A DNA stretch of 64,000 bases from Neobacillus massiliamazoniensis (lineage in GTDB: Bacteria > Bacillota > Bacilli > Bacillales > Cytobacillaceae), in NCBI RefSeq assembly GCF_001048695.1, contig NZ_CVRB01000003.1, positions 434,001-498,000 on the forward strand, read 5' to 3'. Positions 1-7,207 of the stretch are shown one piece after another. Numbering within the stretch: position 1 is the stretch's first letter; each line of letters begins with the position of its first letter. The position numbers were made by a program, and so were the translations under genes. Below the pieces are notes generated by a model. The model was not told the origin of the DNA and searched no databases. It was given only the letters and a program-made list of their open reading frames with translations.

Positions 1-20
1 CGGTGATCCTCCTTCTAGAC
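1..20 (-). promoter_or_regulatory. Ribosome binding site of a gene off the left edge
   Basis: Read on the minus strand this end gives AGAAGGAGGATCACCG, a strong Shine-Dalgarno sequence with no start codon before the window ends. A minus-strand gene probably starts just left of position 1, downstream of the crystallin-like gene. This is inferred from the SD alone. Confidence 0.4.
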
Positions 21-38
21 TTAGAAGCTGTTTTTCTT

Positions 39-659
39 TTAGTAATTTCCAGTTTGAATAGAGGAGACTTGGTCATTCCACGATGTACCATTAGCCATTC
101 GCCAAGAAGTTAGATTGTTAAAAAAGTAATAACTTGTTCGGTTGCTAAAGGTGATATAATAACCGCCATAATTATTATGTTGAAACAAAGTGACCCAAGA
201 CCAAGGAGCTACATTTAAAGAAGAAATTCTGTCATTCCAAAAAGATCCCCAACGGACACCTGTAGCGTATGTCCATGTTCCAGAAGACAAGGTTACATAT
301 TTTCCGTAGCCGTCATAAGAAGTATGTTCATAGAAATAATCTGTTCCTGACATTATACCTAAATCTTTATTCGGTGAAAATTCTTTAACTTGTTGTTGAT
401 ATGCTTCATATTTTTGTACGGTTGAGAAGCCAAGTACCCTTTCCCCTTGATTACTTTTTTCAATCACAATCCCAGCAATTTTTTTATGATCGTCTGATGA
501 ATATTTTACTCCATCCAGTGTGTCAATTTTTAAGTCTTGAACGGGACTCGATGTTGGACTAGCTGCATTTGCTTTGCCTTCAAAACTAAAAACCCAAGAG
601 AAAACTAACGCTAAAGCCATTAAAGGAAAAGATAAACTACGTAAAACTCTTCTTGCCAT
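39..659 (-). CDS. Secreted beta/gamma-crystallin-like protein
   Basis: A 206-residue exported protein. Residues 1-33 form a signal peptide (basic MARR start, hydrophobic core, cleavage near KANAA-S). Residues 34-105 have no domain I recognise. Residues about 108-203 hold two Greek-key repeats, each with a Y/F-G-G/Y-Y strand (YDGYGKYVTL, YGGYYITF) and a terminal WND-x-x-SS. NDRISS (142-147) and NDQVSS (195-200) both fit the N/D-N/D-x-x-S/T-S calcium motif of microbial beta/gamma-crystallins. Related folds occur in I36-type protease inhibitors and Streptomyces killer toxins, so the function is open; a calcium-binding extracellular or spore-surface role is inferred. The ATG follows a GAGGGAGGCG ribosome site. 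Confidence 0.8.
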   Translation of the reverse strand: MARRVLRSLSFPLMALALVFSWVFSFEGKANAASPTSSPVQDLKIDTLDGVKYSSDDHKKIAGIVIEKSNQGERVLGFSTVQKYEAYQQQVKEFSPNKDLGIMSGTDYFYEHTSYDGYGKYVTLSSGTWTYATGVRWGSFWNDRISSLNVAPWSWVTLFQHNNYGGYYITFSNRTSYYFFNNLTSWRMANGTSWNDQVSSIQTGNY

Positions 660-915
660 TGAAACGCCTCCCTCATCAAATTTTAATACAAAGTAAGTAT
701 AACGAAATTGGAAAAATAATACATGGTACTTTTTTCCTTATTTAGATTTTAACGAAATAGAAGAAAGCTCAAAAGTGAATCCATTTGAGTTTCCGGCAAC
801 TGTTTAGAAAGTTCTATATTACGAAAGAGGATAAAAATAAGTAAATTAACGTTTCTTAGCTATGTAAGAAGAAGAAATTCCGAACTTTTCTTCTTCAAGG
901 GAGGAGGAATATCTG

Positions 916-954
916 ATGGTTGGATATATTGGATTTATACTAAGTTATGCCTAA
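916..954 (+). CDS. 12-residue hydrophobic micro-ORF, copy A
   Basis: ATG at 916 encodes MVGYIGFILSYA and then TAA. It is preceded by a very strong AGGGAGGAGGA ribosome site seven bases upstream. The inverted copy at 13567-13605 encodes the same peptide with one I/F change and keeps an SD. Conservation of frame, stop and SD suggests it may be translated. It converges on the YjcZ genes. No family is known to me. Confidence 0.35.
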   Translation: MVGYIGFILSYA

Positions 955-1024
955 TCAGACTTTATGGCAGGGCTCTTTTCCTTTTTATTTTTAAAGTTAT
1001 CTTGTCACAACTTTCGCAAAAAGA

Positions 1025-1050
1025 AAAAAGCCTCTTTATAAGGGCTTTTT
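1025..1050 (-). terminator. Terminator of YjcZ genes, copy A
   Basis: On the minus strand AAAAAGCCC and GGCTTTTTT arms enclose a short loop and end in a T-run, just after the stop of the second YjcZ gene. Copy B has the same hairpin at 13473-13500. Confidence 0.7.
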
Positions 1051-1064
1051 CCTGAAAATTAAAA

Positions 1065-1205
1065 TTAGAAGCATATGGCTGTTCCGACAATAATTAATAA
1101 GATAAACAAAACAACGATTAAGGCAAAGCCACCGAAACCGCAACCAACACCACCGTAGCCAAATCCACCGCAGCCGCAGCCTCCAAATCCACCGTAGCCA
1201 AACAT
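1065..1205 (-). CDS. YjcZ-family sporulation micro-protein (Gly/Cys-rich), copy A
   Basis: A 46-residue protein with a Gly/Tyr/Cys-rich N-terminus ([19 protein letters not shown]) and a single C-terminal membrane helix around [15 protein letters not shown]. This is the hallmark of the YjcZ/YczM small sporulation proteins of Bacillus, which are expressed late in sporulation; their molecular role is unknown. The ATG at 1205 has a GGAAGGAGGATTTATT ribosome site. A longer in-frame reading from 1436 exists but is read-through of the untranslated and neighbouring region. It lies 35 bases downstream of its paralogue. The second copy at 13319-13459 differs at the C-terminus (GTAICF here, GAAVWY there). 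Confidence 0.85.
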   Translation of the reverse strand: MFGYGGFGGCGCGGFGYGGVGCGFGGFALIVVLFILLIIVGTAICF

Positions 1206-1240
1206 AATAAATCCTCCTTCCAATAAGAAAAGGTTATTTT

Positions 1241-1351
1241 TTAAATAAAACCAAAGCCTCCACCACAAAAAGCAGCTCCTACAATAATAAGAAGGATAAA
1301 CAAGACAACAATTAAGGCAAAGCCTCCACCTGCGAATCCTACACCATCCAT
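1241..1351 (-). CDS. YjcZ-family sporulation micro-protein (36 aa), copy A
   Basis: Encodes a 36-residue protein starting [20 protein letters not shown]. It is a short Gly-rich head, one transmembrane helix with the YjcZ core [15 protein letters not shown], and a Gly/Phe/Cys tail. The ribosome site is GAAAGGAGGTCGTGTGT before ATG 1351. It is the first gene of a two-gene unit. By eye the protein is identical to the copy at 13172-13282, so the duplication is either recent or kept uniform by gene conversion. It is probably a spore-associated membrane micro-protein. Confidence 0.85.
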   Translation of the reverse strand: MDGVGFAGGGFALIVVLFILLIIVGAAFCGGGFGFI

Positions 1352-1504
1352 ACACACGACCTCCTTTCAACTGTTCCCAATAAAATATGCAAAAGATCAA
1401 AATGGGAATGGGCGTTGTCTTCGTTAAATTGCCCATTCAAATTTTTCCCACGTTACATACATTACCTATGTCAAGTCATTCACCTCTCAAATGATATTTC
1501 TAAA

Positions 1505-1535
1505 AAGCGTTAAAGCGTCATTTTTGACGCTTTTT
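1505..1535. other. Hairpin inside the copy-A-specific insertion
   Basis: AAAGCGTCA pairs with TGACGCTTT and is followed by a T-rich tract on the plus strand, like an intrinsic terminator. It lies in the ~120 bp present in copy A but absent from copy B of the inverted repeat. Confidence 0.5.
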
Positions 1536-1719
1536 CTTTTTTTGTTTTTATGCCAACCTTCCGCTCAAAACATTCAAAAGGTTACTTTAGTAAATACAGC
1601 AAAAAGGAAAATCCTTCGGTGTTTTTTTGCATAAAACTTCAAATGTAACACAATTAGCCATGCATTTTTAAAAAAATCAATAAAAAAGAAACACAAAACC
1701 TTTTTGTTTCACTCTATGT

Positions 1720-1753
1720 AAAAAGACCCCTTTTCAAAAGATGGGGTCTTTTT
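1720..1753. terminator. Strong bidirectional terminator hairpin
   Basis: AAAAAGACCCC pairs with GGGGTCTTTTT around a short loop, giving T-runs on both strands. It sits at the edge of inverted repeat copy A, between the YjcZ promoter region and the acetyltransferase gene. Confidence 0.75.
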
Positions 1754-1896
1754 ACTGTTTAAGGCTTAGAAGCTACACCTAAGCCCTGCGTTAAGATTTT
1801 CTGTGATTATCTATTGAATATTAAGATAATTAAAGGTAAAGTTGAAACAGGTAAAAAATAGCAACTATTATACTAGAAAAAAAGGGATTGGTAATC

Positions 1897-2349
1897 TTGA
1901 TTAAAATAATTGATTTTCAAAATATCCATACACTTACGAAACTATTTGAATTGCAACGAGCTTCTTATTATGTTGAAGCAGAGTTAATTGGTTTTTCCGA
2001 TATTCCACCCCTAAAAGAATCTTTTGAAGAATTTCAACAATGTGGTGAAACCTTTTTAGGATATTTTGAAGAGGACGAACTTGCAGGTGCCCTTTCTTTT
2101 ACAATTGAAGGGGAGGAACTGACAATTTGTCGAATGGTCGTTCATCCAAACCATTTCCGAAAAGGAATTGCACAAATGCTGTTATATAATTTAGAGGAAA
2201 ATAATCAGGAAAGTACTATTATAAAAGTCTCGACTGGAAAAGATAATTTCCCTGCTAAAAGTTTATATTCGAAAAATGGTTATCAATTTGTAAGAGATCT
2301 TATGGTTGCACCAGGCGTCTACATTAGTCAATTTGAAAAATTTATTTAA
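1897..2349 (+). CDS. GNAT family N-acetyltransferase
   Basis: A 150-residue GNAT-fold acetyltransferase. The acetyl-CoA site is seen in the strand CRMVVHPNHFRKGIAQMLL (R/Q-x-x-G-x-G/A loop) and the late helix in AKSLYSKNGYQFVRD. Substrate unknown. Start choice: the frame opens with TTG at 1888, but the AGGG ribosome site at 1883-1886 is too close to it; TTG at 1897, giving MIKIIDFQ, has proper spacing. It stands alone, on the plus strand, inside the block bounded by the YjcZ inverted repeats. Family assignment is firm, role is not. Confidence 0.8.
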   Translation: MIKIIDFQNIHTLTKLFELQRASYYVEAELIGFSDIPPLKESFEEFQQCGETFLGYFEEDELAGALSFTIEGEELTICRMVVHPNHFRKGIAQMLLYNLEENNQESTIIKVSTGKDNFPAKSLYSKNGYQFVRDLMVAPGVYISQFEKFI

Positions 2350-3065
2350 ATATGAAAATAGGATTTTCTATTGCTCTTTTTTGTTTTCTTATGAAAACAA
2401 GAAGCTTAGCAGGATATGAATTCTGTAGCTTTTTTTATGAAAATAAAAGGCAGCCGAATGGATGACTCATTCGACTTTGTCTACAATCTGATGCCATACT
2501 CAAAGTATGGCACTTTTCATTGTTTACGTTATGTATTTTTCGTTTCTTTTTATCAAATTTTATTTCAAAGCAACATATGCCATGTTACTTTTCATTTGTT
2601 ATGTCGTTATTTTGTCATCGAAAATGACCCATAAAAGGAGCACTAAACATTATTTAGGAATTTTGTATAAAAAGAAGATTTTCAAACTAAAAAAGCAGAT
2701 TCCCTAAAAATGAAAATCTGCTTTTTTTGATTTGTCTTACTACCCAATAGCGGCCATTTTCAGGAATAACTTCTCTTAATTCAATATGTGTTGTTTAAGA
2801 CTTCTATCATTTAAGAAAATTTGTTTTTACAAAATTAATTAGGTTCTGTTTAATGAATGAAAATATATCCAGCCACTTATGCCAACTATAATACATGCAT
2901 ATAGGTTTAACCAATTAATGCTTAATAAACTTACAAGTGAAAGGGCTGCTATATCTCCTCCATATATAAGAAAACTGTTTTCGCATGAGAACGGTCTTCT
3001 TATTGTGTACCCATCATAAGTCCAATTCTACAAAGATCCTCTCGCGGATAGCCTCTAAATTTGTT
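2350..3065. other. Gene-poor gap with two terminator hairpins
   Basis: I see no convincing gene. Two intrinsic terminators are present: TGCCATACT/AGTATGGCA at 2492-2512 followed by CTTTTC, and AAAAAGCAGATT/AATCTGCTTTTTT at 2690-2728. Open frames between them are AT-rich and lack ribosome sites. The 2730-3060 part ends beside the stop of the TetR gene and may hold its untranslated tail. Confidence 0.6.
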
Positions 3066-3671
3066 CTAGTTCTTCATTTTCAATCCCTTAATAATTGTTT
3101 TAATCAGCGGCATTGATAATGACTCTAGACTTTGGTCAGTGTCGTGTATACCCCAGTGATAGATGATTCCCATTAGGCTTTGTGTGACCATTGTTGAAAT
3201 GACCTCTACACTTTGGTCAGTGCCAATGGATCCTTGGTCATTAGCTTCTTCAAGTAGTGTAAAGATGATTTGAAAGAGTGAACGGTTTGAATTTAAAAAG
3301 TAAGTGTGTTCTTTTGAATTTAGAGCGGAACTATAAATGACTTTCATAAGATCTTTACCCATTTCTACTTCTAGAAAGTGCAATAACTTCTGAGTGAAAA
3401 TAAATAGTTTTTCAAATGGGTCCATATCTTTCGGGAAAGAATGGAAAACTTCTAAATAATAATTGTCGACTTCTGTGAATCTCTCTAAAAATATGTCCGA
3501 TTTAGCTGAAAAGTGTTGGTAAAATGAACCTTTTGAAGTACCGGTTTTTTTCACGATTTCGTCCACTGTTACTTTGTCATAACCCTTTTGACTAAAAAGT
3601 TTTAAAGCTGTTTTTAAAATTTTATCGCGTGTTACTTCTCCTCGGCGCTGCTTTTTTTTTGATTCTAGCAT
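3066..3671 (-). CDS. TetR/AcrR-family transcriptional regulator
   Basis: A 201-residue regulator. The N-terminal helix-turn-helix spans about residues 14-60 (TRDKILKTALKLFSQKGYDK, then VDEIVKKTGTSKGSFYQHF), the canonical TetR signature. The remaining ~140 residues are a helical ligand-binding domain. ATG 3671 has a GGAGGATTTTTC ribosome site. It is transcribed away from the CoA-transferase operon; the 201-bp divergent region holds a perfect palindrome. It most likely represses that operon and itself in the absence of an acyl-CoA or acid ligand (inferred from position). Confidence 0.9.
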   Translation of the reverse strand: MLESKKKQRRGEVTRDKILKTALKLFSQKGYDKVTVDEIVKKTGTSKGSFYQHFSAKSDIFLERFTEVDNYYLEVFHSFPKDMDPFEKLFIFTQKLLHFLEVEMGKDLMKVIYSSALNSKEHTYFLNSNRSLFQIIFTLLEEANDQGSIGTDQSVEVISTMVTQSLMGIIYHWGIHDTDQSLESLSMPLIKTIIKGLKMKN

Positions 3672-3721
3672 GAAAAATCCTCCAGAAATAATTGACAGAA
3701 TATTTATATTTTTATAAAATC

Positions 3722-3755
3722 AGACTATGGTCCAATTATAAACAGACTGCAGTCT
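3722..3755. promoter_or_regulatory. Putative TetR operator in the divergent promoter
   Basis: AGACTGCAGTCT at 3744-3755 is a perfect 12-bp palindrome. A related half-degenerate copy, AGACTATGGTCC, lies at 3722-3733, 22 bases apart start to start, consistent with two stacked regulator dimers. The site sits about 50-90 bases upstream of the TetR start. Confidence 0.55.
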
Positions 3756-3838
3756 AGTTAACAAGTTGCTGTTTTATTCAAGAATACCTCATAGATTTCG
3801 ACTATCAAAAGGATTTCTTATTTTATTTTAACCGAAAA

Positions 3839-3853
3839 AGAAAGCGCTTAATA
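3839..3853 (+). promoter_or_regulatory. Possible cre (CcpA) site
   Basis: GAAAGCGCTTAATA resembles the catabolite-responsive element TGAAAGCGCTTTCA, with the core AAAGCGCTT intact but imperfect flanks. It is just upstream of the CoA-transferase ribosome site, where it could repress ketone-body use in glucose. Weak evidence. Confidence 0.3.
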
Positions 3854-3872
3854 TAGAAATGGAGGAGAAATA

Positions 3873-4559
3873 ATGGATAAAGTCATTGAGTCTAGTGAAA
3901 TACAAAAATATTTCAAGAGTGGCGATGTAATTTTAACAGGAGGCTTTGGCTTATCAGGAACACCTTTAACGATCATTGATGAACTATTAGAAACAGATAT
4001 TCGTGATTTAACGATTGTTAGTAATAATTTAGGGGATCTTGGACAAGGATTACATAAAGTATTCATGCAGGGAAAAATCAAAAAAGCAGTTGGCTCCTTT
4101 TTTTCCATTAATAAAGAAGCGGTAATAGCCTGGTCTAAAGGCGAGCTTGAAATCGATTTGCTGCCTCAAGGTACATTAGCTGAAGCAATTCGCTGCGGCG
4201 GTGCCGGAATAGGTGGTTTTTACACAAGAACTGCAGTTGGTACTGAATTAAGCAAGGGCAAAGAGGAAAGAGAAATTGATGGAGAGAGATACATTTTTGA
4301 AAAGGCTATTAAAGGTGATGTCGCTATTATAAAGGCGGAGAAAGCAGATCGAATTGGAAATTTAGTGTACCATACGACAGCTAGAAACTTTAACCCTATG
4401 ATGGCTACAGCTGCAAAAATAGTCATTGCCGAAGTTAATGAAATTGTTGAAGTTGGTGAGTTGGACCCAGAATTTGTTGTGACGCCTCATGCGTATGTGG
4501 ATTATGTCATCCAAAGCAAATATTCAAAGATAAGGAGTAATTATGTTGAGTATAGATAA
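3873..4559 (+). CDS. scoA: 3-oxoacid CoA-transferase subunit A
   Basis: A 228-residue alpha subunit of a class I CoA-transferase. It shows the GGFGLSGTP loop (residues 23-31) of the subunit A signature and the GGAGIGGFYTRTAVGT stretch. With subunit B it moves CoA from succinyl-CoA (or another donor) to acetoacetate in the cytoplasm. It is the first gene of a five-gene operon; subunit B overlaps its end by 17 bases, which suggests coupled translation. The start has a TGGAGGAGAAATA ribosome site. The symbol follows the Bacillus scoAB convention; an AtoDA-type acetate:acetoacetate enzyme is the alternative. Confidence 0.88.
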   Translation: MDKVIESSEIQKYFKSGDVILTGGFGLSGTPLTIIDELLETDIRDLTIVSNNLGDLGQGLHKVFMQGKIKKAVGSFFSINKEAVIAWSKGELEIDLLPQGTLAEAIRCGGAGIGGFYTRTAVGTELSKGKEEREIDGERYIFEKAIKGDVAIIKAEKADRIGNLVYHTTARNFNPMMATAAKIVIAEVNEIVEVGELDPEFVVTPHAYVDYVIQSKYSKIRSNYVEYR

Positions 4560-5205
4560 AAGACAAATTATTGCTAAGAGAATTGCCGAAGAATTAGAAG
4601 ATGGTCAGATTGTTAACTTAGGAGTTGGAATTCCTACTTTGGTTGCTTCCTATTTAGGTGATAAAGAGGTTTATTTACAATCTGAGAATGGGTTGTTAGG
4701 TATGGGACCTTCTCCTGCAGAGGAAAATTTAGATATTGATTTAATTAATGCAGGAAAAGAACCGGTTACCTATTTGAAAGGTGCATCATTTTTTAATAGT
4801 GCTGATTCTTTTGCTTTGATTAGAGGTGGTCATATTGACGTAGCGGTTTTAGGCACACTTCAGGTGGATGTTCATGGTGAAATTGCCAACTGGGCCGTTC
4901 CGAATCAGCCGATTTTAGGCGTTGGTGGAGCGATGGATTTGGTGACAGGTGCCAAAAAGGTTATTGTCGCAGCTACCTTGTTTGCAAAGGATGGAACGTC
5001 TAAATTAGTCAGGGAATTATCATATAAAACTAGCGGGATTCGAAAAGTAGATTTATTTGTTTCCGATTACGCTGTTTTTAAATTTACGGATAAAGGCGTA
5101 AAAGTTGTAGAAATGATGGAAGAGATTTCAATACTAGAATTAAGTGAAAAGGTTGGTTTTGATTTAGAGTATTTGAATGATTTAACACTCGTAAGTAACA
5201 AGTGA
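4543..5205 (+). CDS. scoB: 3-oxoacid CoA-transferase subunit B
   Basis: A 220-residue beta subunit. The SENG motif with the catalytic glutamate is at residues 47-50 (E48), followed by LLGMGP, and the GVGIP loop is at 27-31. The glutamate carries the covalent CoA thioester intermediate in this family. Its own ribosome site AAGGAG lies inside the end of subunit A, and the two genes overlap by 17 bases. The length is normal for this subunit. Activated acetoacetyl-CoA would pass to the thiolase encoded two genes downstream. Confidence 0.9.
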   Translation: MLSIDKRQIIAKRIAEELEDGQIVNLGVGIPTLVASYLGDKEVYLQSENGLLGMGPSPAEENLDIDLINAGKEPVTYLKGASFFNSADSFALIRGGHIDVAVLGTLQVDVHGEIANWAVPNQPILGVGGAMDLVTGAKKVIVAATLFAKDGTSKLVRELSYKTSGIRKVDLFVSDYAVFKFTDKGVKVVEMMEEISILELSEKVGFDLEYLNDLTLVSNK

Positions 5206-5222
5206 AGAATGGAGGACAACAC

Positions 5223-5978
5223 ATGGACAAGCAAAGAACAGTTATTGTGACAGGTGCAGCAGGCGGTTTGGGTAAAGCAATCGCAAAGGAATTTATTAAA
5301 CAAAATGACTTTGTTTATGTAACGGATCTTAATAAAGGGGCTGCAGAGGAGACCGCACTTTCGCTGGGGGAAAATGCAAAAGGAATTTATTTAGATGTTA
5401 CGGATGAAGCTGTTATTCAATCAACCATTGCAGACATTTTGAAGGAGAGGGGATCCATTGAGGTTTTAGTGAATAATGCTGGAATTCAATATCGTTCGCC
5501 ATTAGAGTCATTCCCTTTAGAAAAATGGAATTTGCTTATAGATGTCATGCTGACAGGTGTATTCCTAATGACAAAGCATGTTTTTCCGCATATGAAGAAA
5601 GAAGAGTACGGCAGGATTGTGAATATTTCATCTGTTCATGGGAAGATGGCCACACCGGAAAAAGTCGCCTATGTTGCTGCCAAGCATGGCGTGATAGGCG
5701 TAACGAGTGTAACTGCCTTAGAGGGAGCGCCATATAAAATAACGGCTAACTCGATTTTACCTGGTCCAGTGAAAACAGAATTGCTAGTTAAGCAGCTTGA
5801 TAGCTTAACAGATAAGGGAATGACGGATAAAGAAGCGCTTGAGGCTATTTTGTATCCAAGGCAAGCGATGAATCGTTTTATCGAACCAGAAGAGGTTGCT
5901 TCTGGCGTCGTTTATTTAGCATCAGATGCAGCAGGCGGTATTACGGGAGAACATATTAAAGTCGCAGGCGGCATGTAA
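5223..5978 (+). CDS. bdhA: 3-hydroxybutyrate dehydrogenase (SDR family)
   Basis: A 251-residue short-chain dehydrogenase. It shows the cofactor loop TGAAGGLG (10-17), NNAG (84-87), and the catalytic S137, Y150 and K154 in ISS and YVAAK. The aspartate at the end of strand 2 (VTDLN) favours NAD over NADP. Neighbouring CoA-transferase and thiolase genes point to oxidation of (R)-3-hydroxybutyrate to acetoacetate. The frame opens upstream, but ATG 5223 is chosen because GGAGG lies eight bases before it. It begins 17 bases after subunit B ends. Confidence 0.87.
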   Translation: MDKQRTVIVTGAAGGLGKAIAKEFIKQNDFVYVTDLNKGAAEETALSLGENAKGIYLDVTDEAVIQSTIADILKERGSIEVLVNNAGIQYRSPLESFPLEKWNLLIDVMLTGVFLMTKHVFPHMKKEEYGRIVNISSVHGKMATPEKVAYVAAKHGVIGVTSVTALEGAPYKITANSILPGPVKTELLVKQLDSLTDKGMTDKEALEAILYPRQAMNRFIEPEEVASGVVYLASDAAGGITGEHIKVAGGM

Positions 5979-5999
5979 TAAAAAAAGAGGAGGAAAAGA

Positions 6000-7184
6000 A
6001 TGGCAACTTATATTGTTAATGGAGCAAGAACAGCCTTTGGTACTTTTGGCGGGGCATTAAAAGATGTGACCGATATCGATTTAGGTGTAGCAGCAACGGA
6101 AGAGGCATTGAAAAGAAGCGGAATTCAAGCTTCTAATGTAGATGAAATCATATTTGGAAATATTATTCATACAAGCAGCAGCTCTGCTTATTTAGCCAGA
6201 CATATCGGTTTAAAAAGCGGCATGGCAGAGTCATCATCTGCGCTTACACTTAATAGATTATGTGGTTCGGGCATGCAGTCTATCGTATCTGCCGCACAGT
6301 CCATTGCTTCTGGGGATGCAAAAGTAGTTGTCGCTGGAGGAACCGAAAATATGAGCTTATCACCGCATGTTTTAAGAGGCACGCGCTTCGGCTCACCGAA
6401 TAAAGCACCAAAAGTTGATGATATGTTATGGGAAACATTAACAGATAACTACGTTGGCTGTGGAATGGGGATGACAGCTGAAAACTTAGCTGAAAAATAT
6501 TCAATTTCCCGAGAAGAGCAAGATCAGTTTTCTGTGGAATCACAAGAAAAGGCCATTGCAGCAAGAGATATCGGCCGTTTTGCAGAGGAAATTGTTCCGG
6601 TTAAGTTAAAAGGCAGAAAAGGCAAGGAAGTCATTTTTGATACGGATGAGCATATTCGTGAAGGTGCATCTGTAGAAGGTTTAGCAAAATTGAAGCCCGC
6701 TTTTAAAAAGGATGGGACTGTTACACCAGGGAATGCGAGCGGCATTAATGATGGTGCAGCTGCTGTGTTAGTCGCATCTGAGGAGTATGTGAGTGAACAT
6801 AACTTAAAGCCGCTAGCGAAAATTGTAACATGGGGCCTTGCAGGAGTTGACCCGAGCATTATGGGTATTGGCCCCGTACCAGCAAGCAAAAAAGCATTAG
6901 AAAAGGCTGGTTTAAGCTTAGGGGATATTGGTTTGTTCGAATTTAATGAAGCATTTGCTTCACAATCTATTGCTGTAATTAAAGAGTTAGGTGTCGATAA
7001 GGAAAAGGTGAATGTGAACGGAGGGGCTATTGCATTAGGCCATCCTGTAGGCGCAAGCGGTGCTAGAATCACCTATTCTTTAGCACTTGAAATGAGGAAA
7101 AGGAACGTTAAATATGGATTAGCTTCGCTTTGTATTGGCGGGGGACAAGGCATTGCCATTATTTTAGAGAATGTACAAAGCTGA
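6000..7184 (+). CDS. Acetyl-CoA C-acetyltransferase (thiolase)
   Basis: A 394-residue type II thiolase with all catalytic residues: nucleophile C88 in LNRLCGSGMQ, H348 in GHPVGASGAR, and the acid/base C378 in CIGGGQG. It cleaves acetoacetyl-CoA with CoA to two acetyl-CoA, finishing the pathway from 3-hydroxybutyrate. The start is preceded by an AGAGGAGGAAAAGA ribosome site. It sits between the dehydrogenase and the transporter, 21 bases after the former. The reverse, biosynthetic direction is possible chemically, but the context favours catabolism. Confidence 0.92.
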   Translation: MATYIVNGARTAFGTFGGALKDVTDIDLGVAATEEALKRSGIQASNVDEIIFGNIIHTSSSSAYLARHIGLKSGMAESSSALTLNRLCGSGMQSIVSAAQSIASGDAKVVVAGGTENMSLSPHVLRGTRFGSPNKAPKVDDMLWETLTDNYVGCGMGMTAENLAEKYSISREEQDQFSVESQEKAIAARDIGRFAEEIVPVKLKGRKGKEVIFDTDEHIREGASVEGLAKLKPAFKKDGTVTPGNASGINDGAAAVLVASEEYVSEHNLKPLAKIVTWGLAGVDPSIMGIGPVPASKKALEKAGLSLGDIGLFEFNEAFASQSIAVIKELGVDKEKVNVNGGAIALGHPVGASGARITYSLALEMRKRNVKYGLASLCIGGGQGIAIILENVQS

Positions 7185-7207
7185 TGAAACAGCCAGGAGG
7201 GAATTTG

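Larger units (their letters stand above)
863..1740. repeat. Inverted repeat copy A (YjcZ locus duplication)
   Basis: This stretch is the reverse complement of 12865-13665 at roughly 90 percent identity by eye. The match covers a 12-codon micro-ORF, a terminator, two YjcZ-type genes, their upstream region and an outer block that includes part of a second terminator. Copy A carries about 120 extra bases near 1502-1615, with a hairpin, that copy B lacks. The two copies bracket about 11 kb in opposite orientation. Confidence 0.85.

Noticed and set aside
1065..1436. 123-residue minus-strand frame covering the YjcZ region
   Set aside because: It reads through two separate small genes, one out of frame. 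Each small gene has its own strong ribosome site and family match.
2416..2707. Two overlapping AT-rich frames of 66-72 codons
   Set aside because: No ribosome site, hydrophobic low-complexity composition, and both terminator hairpins fall inside them.
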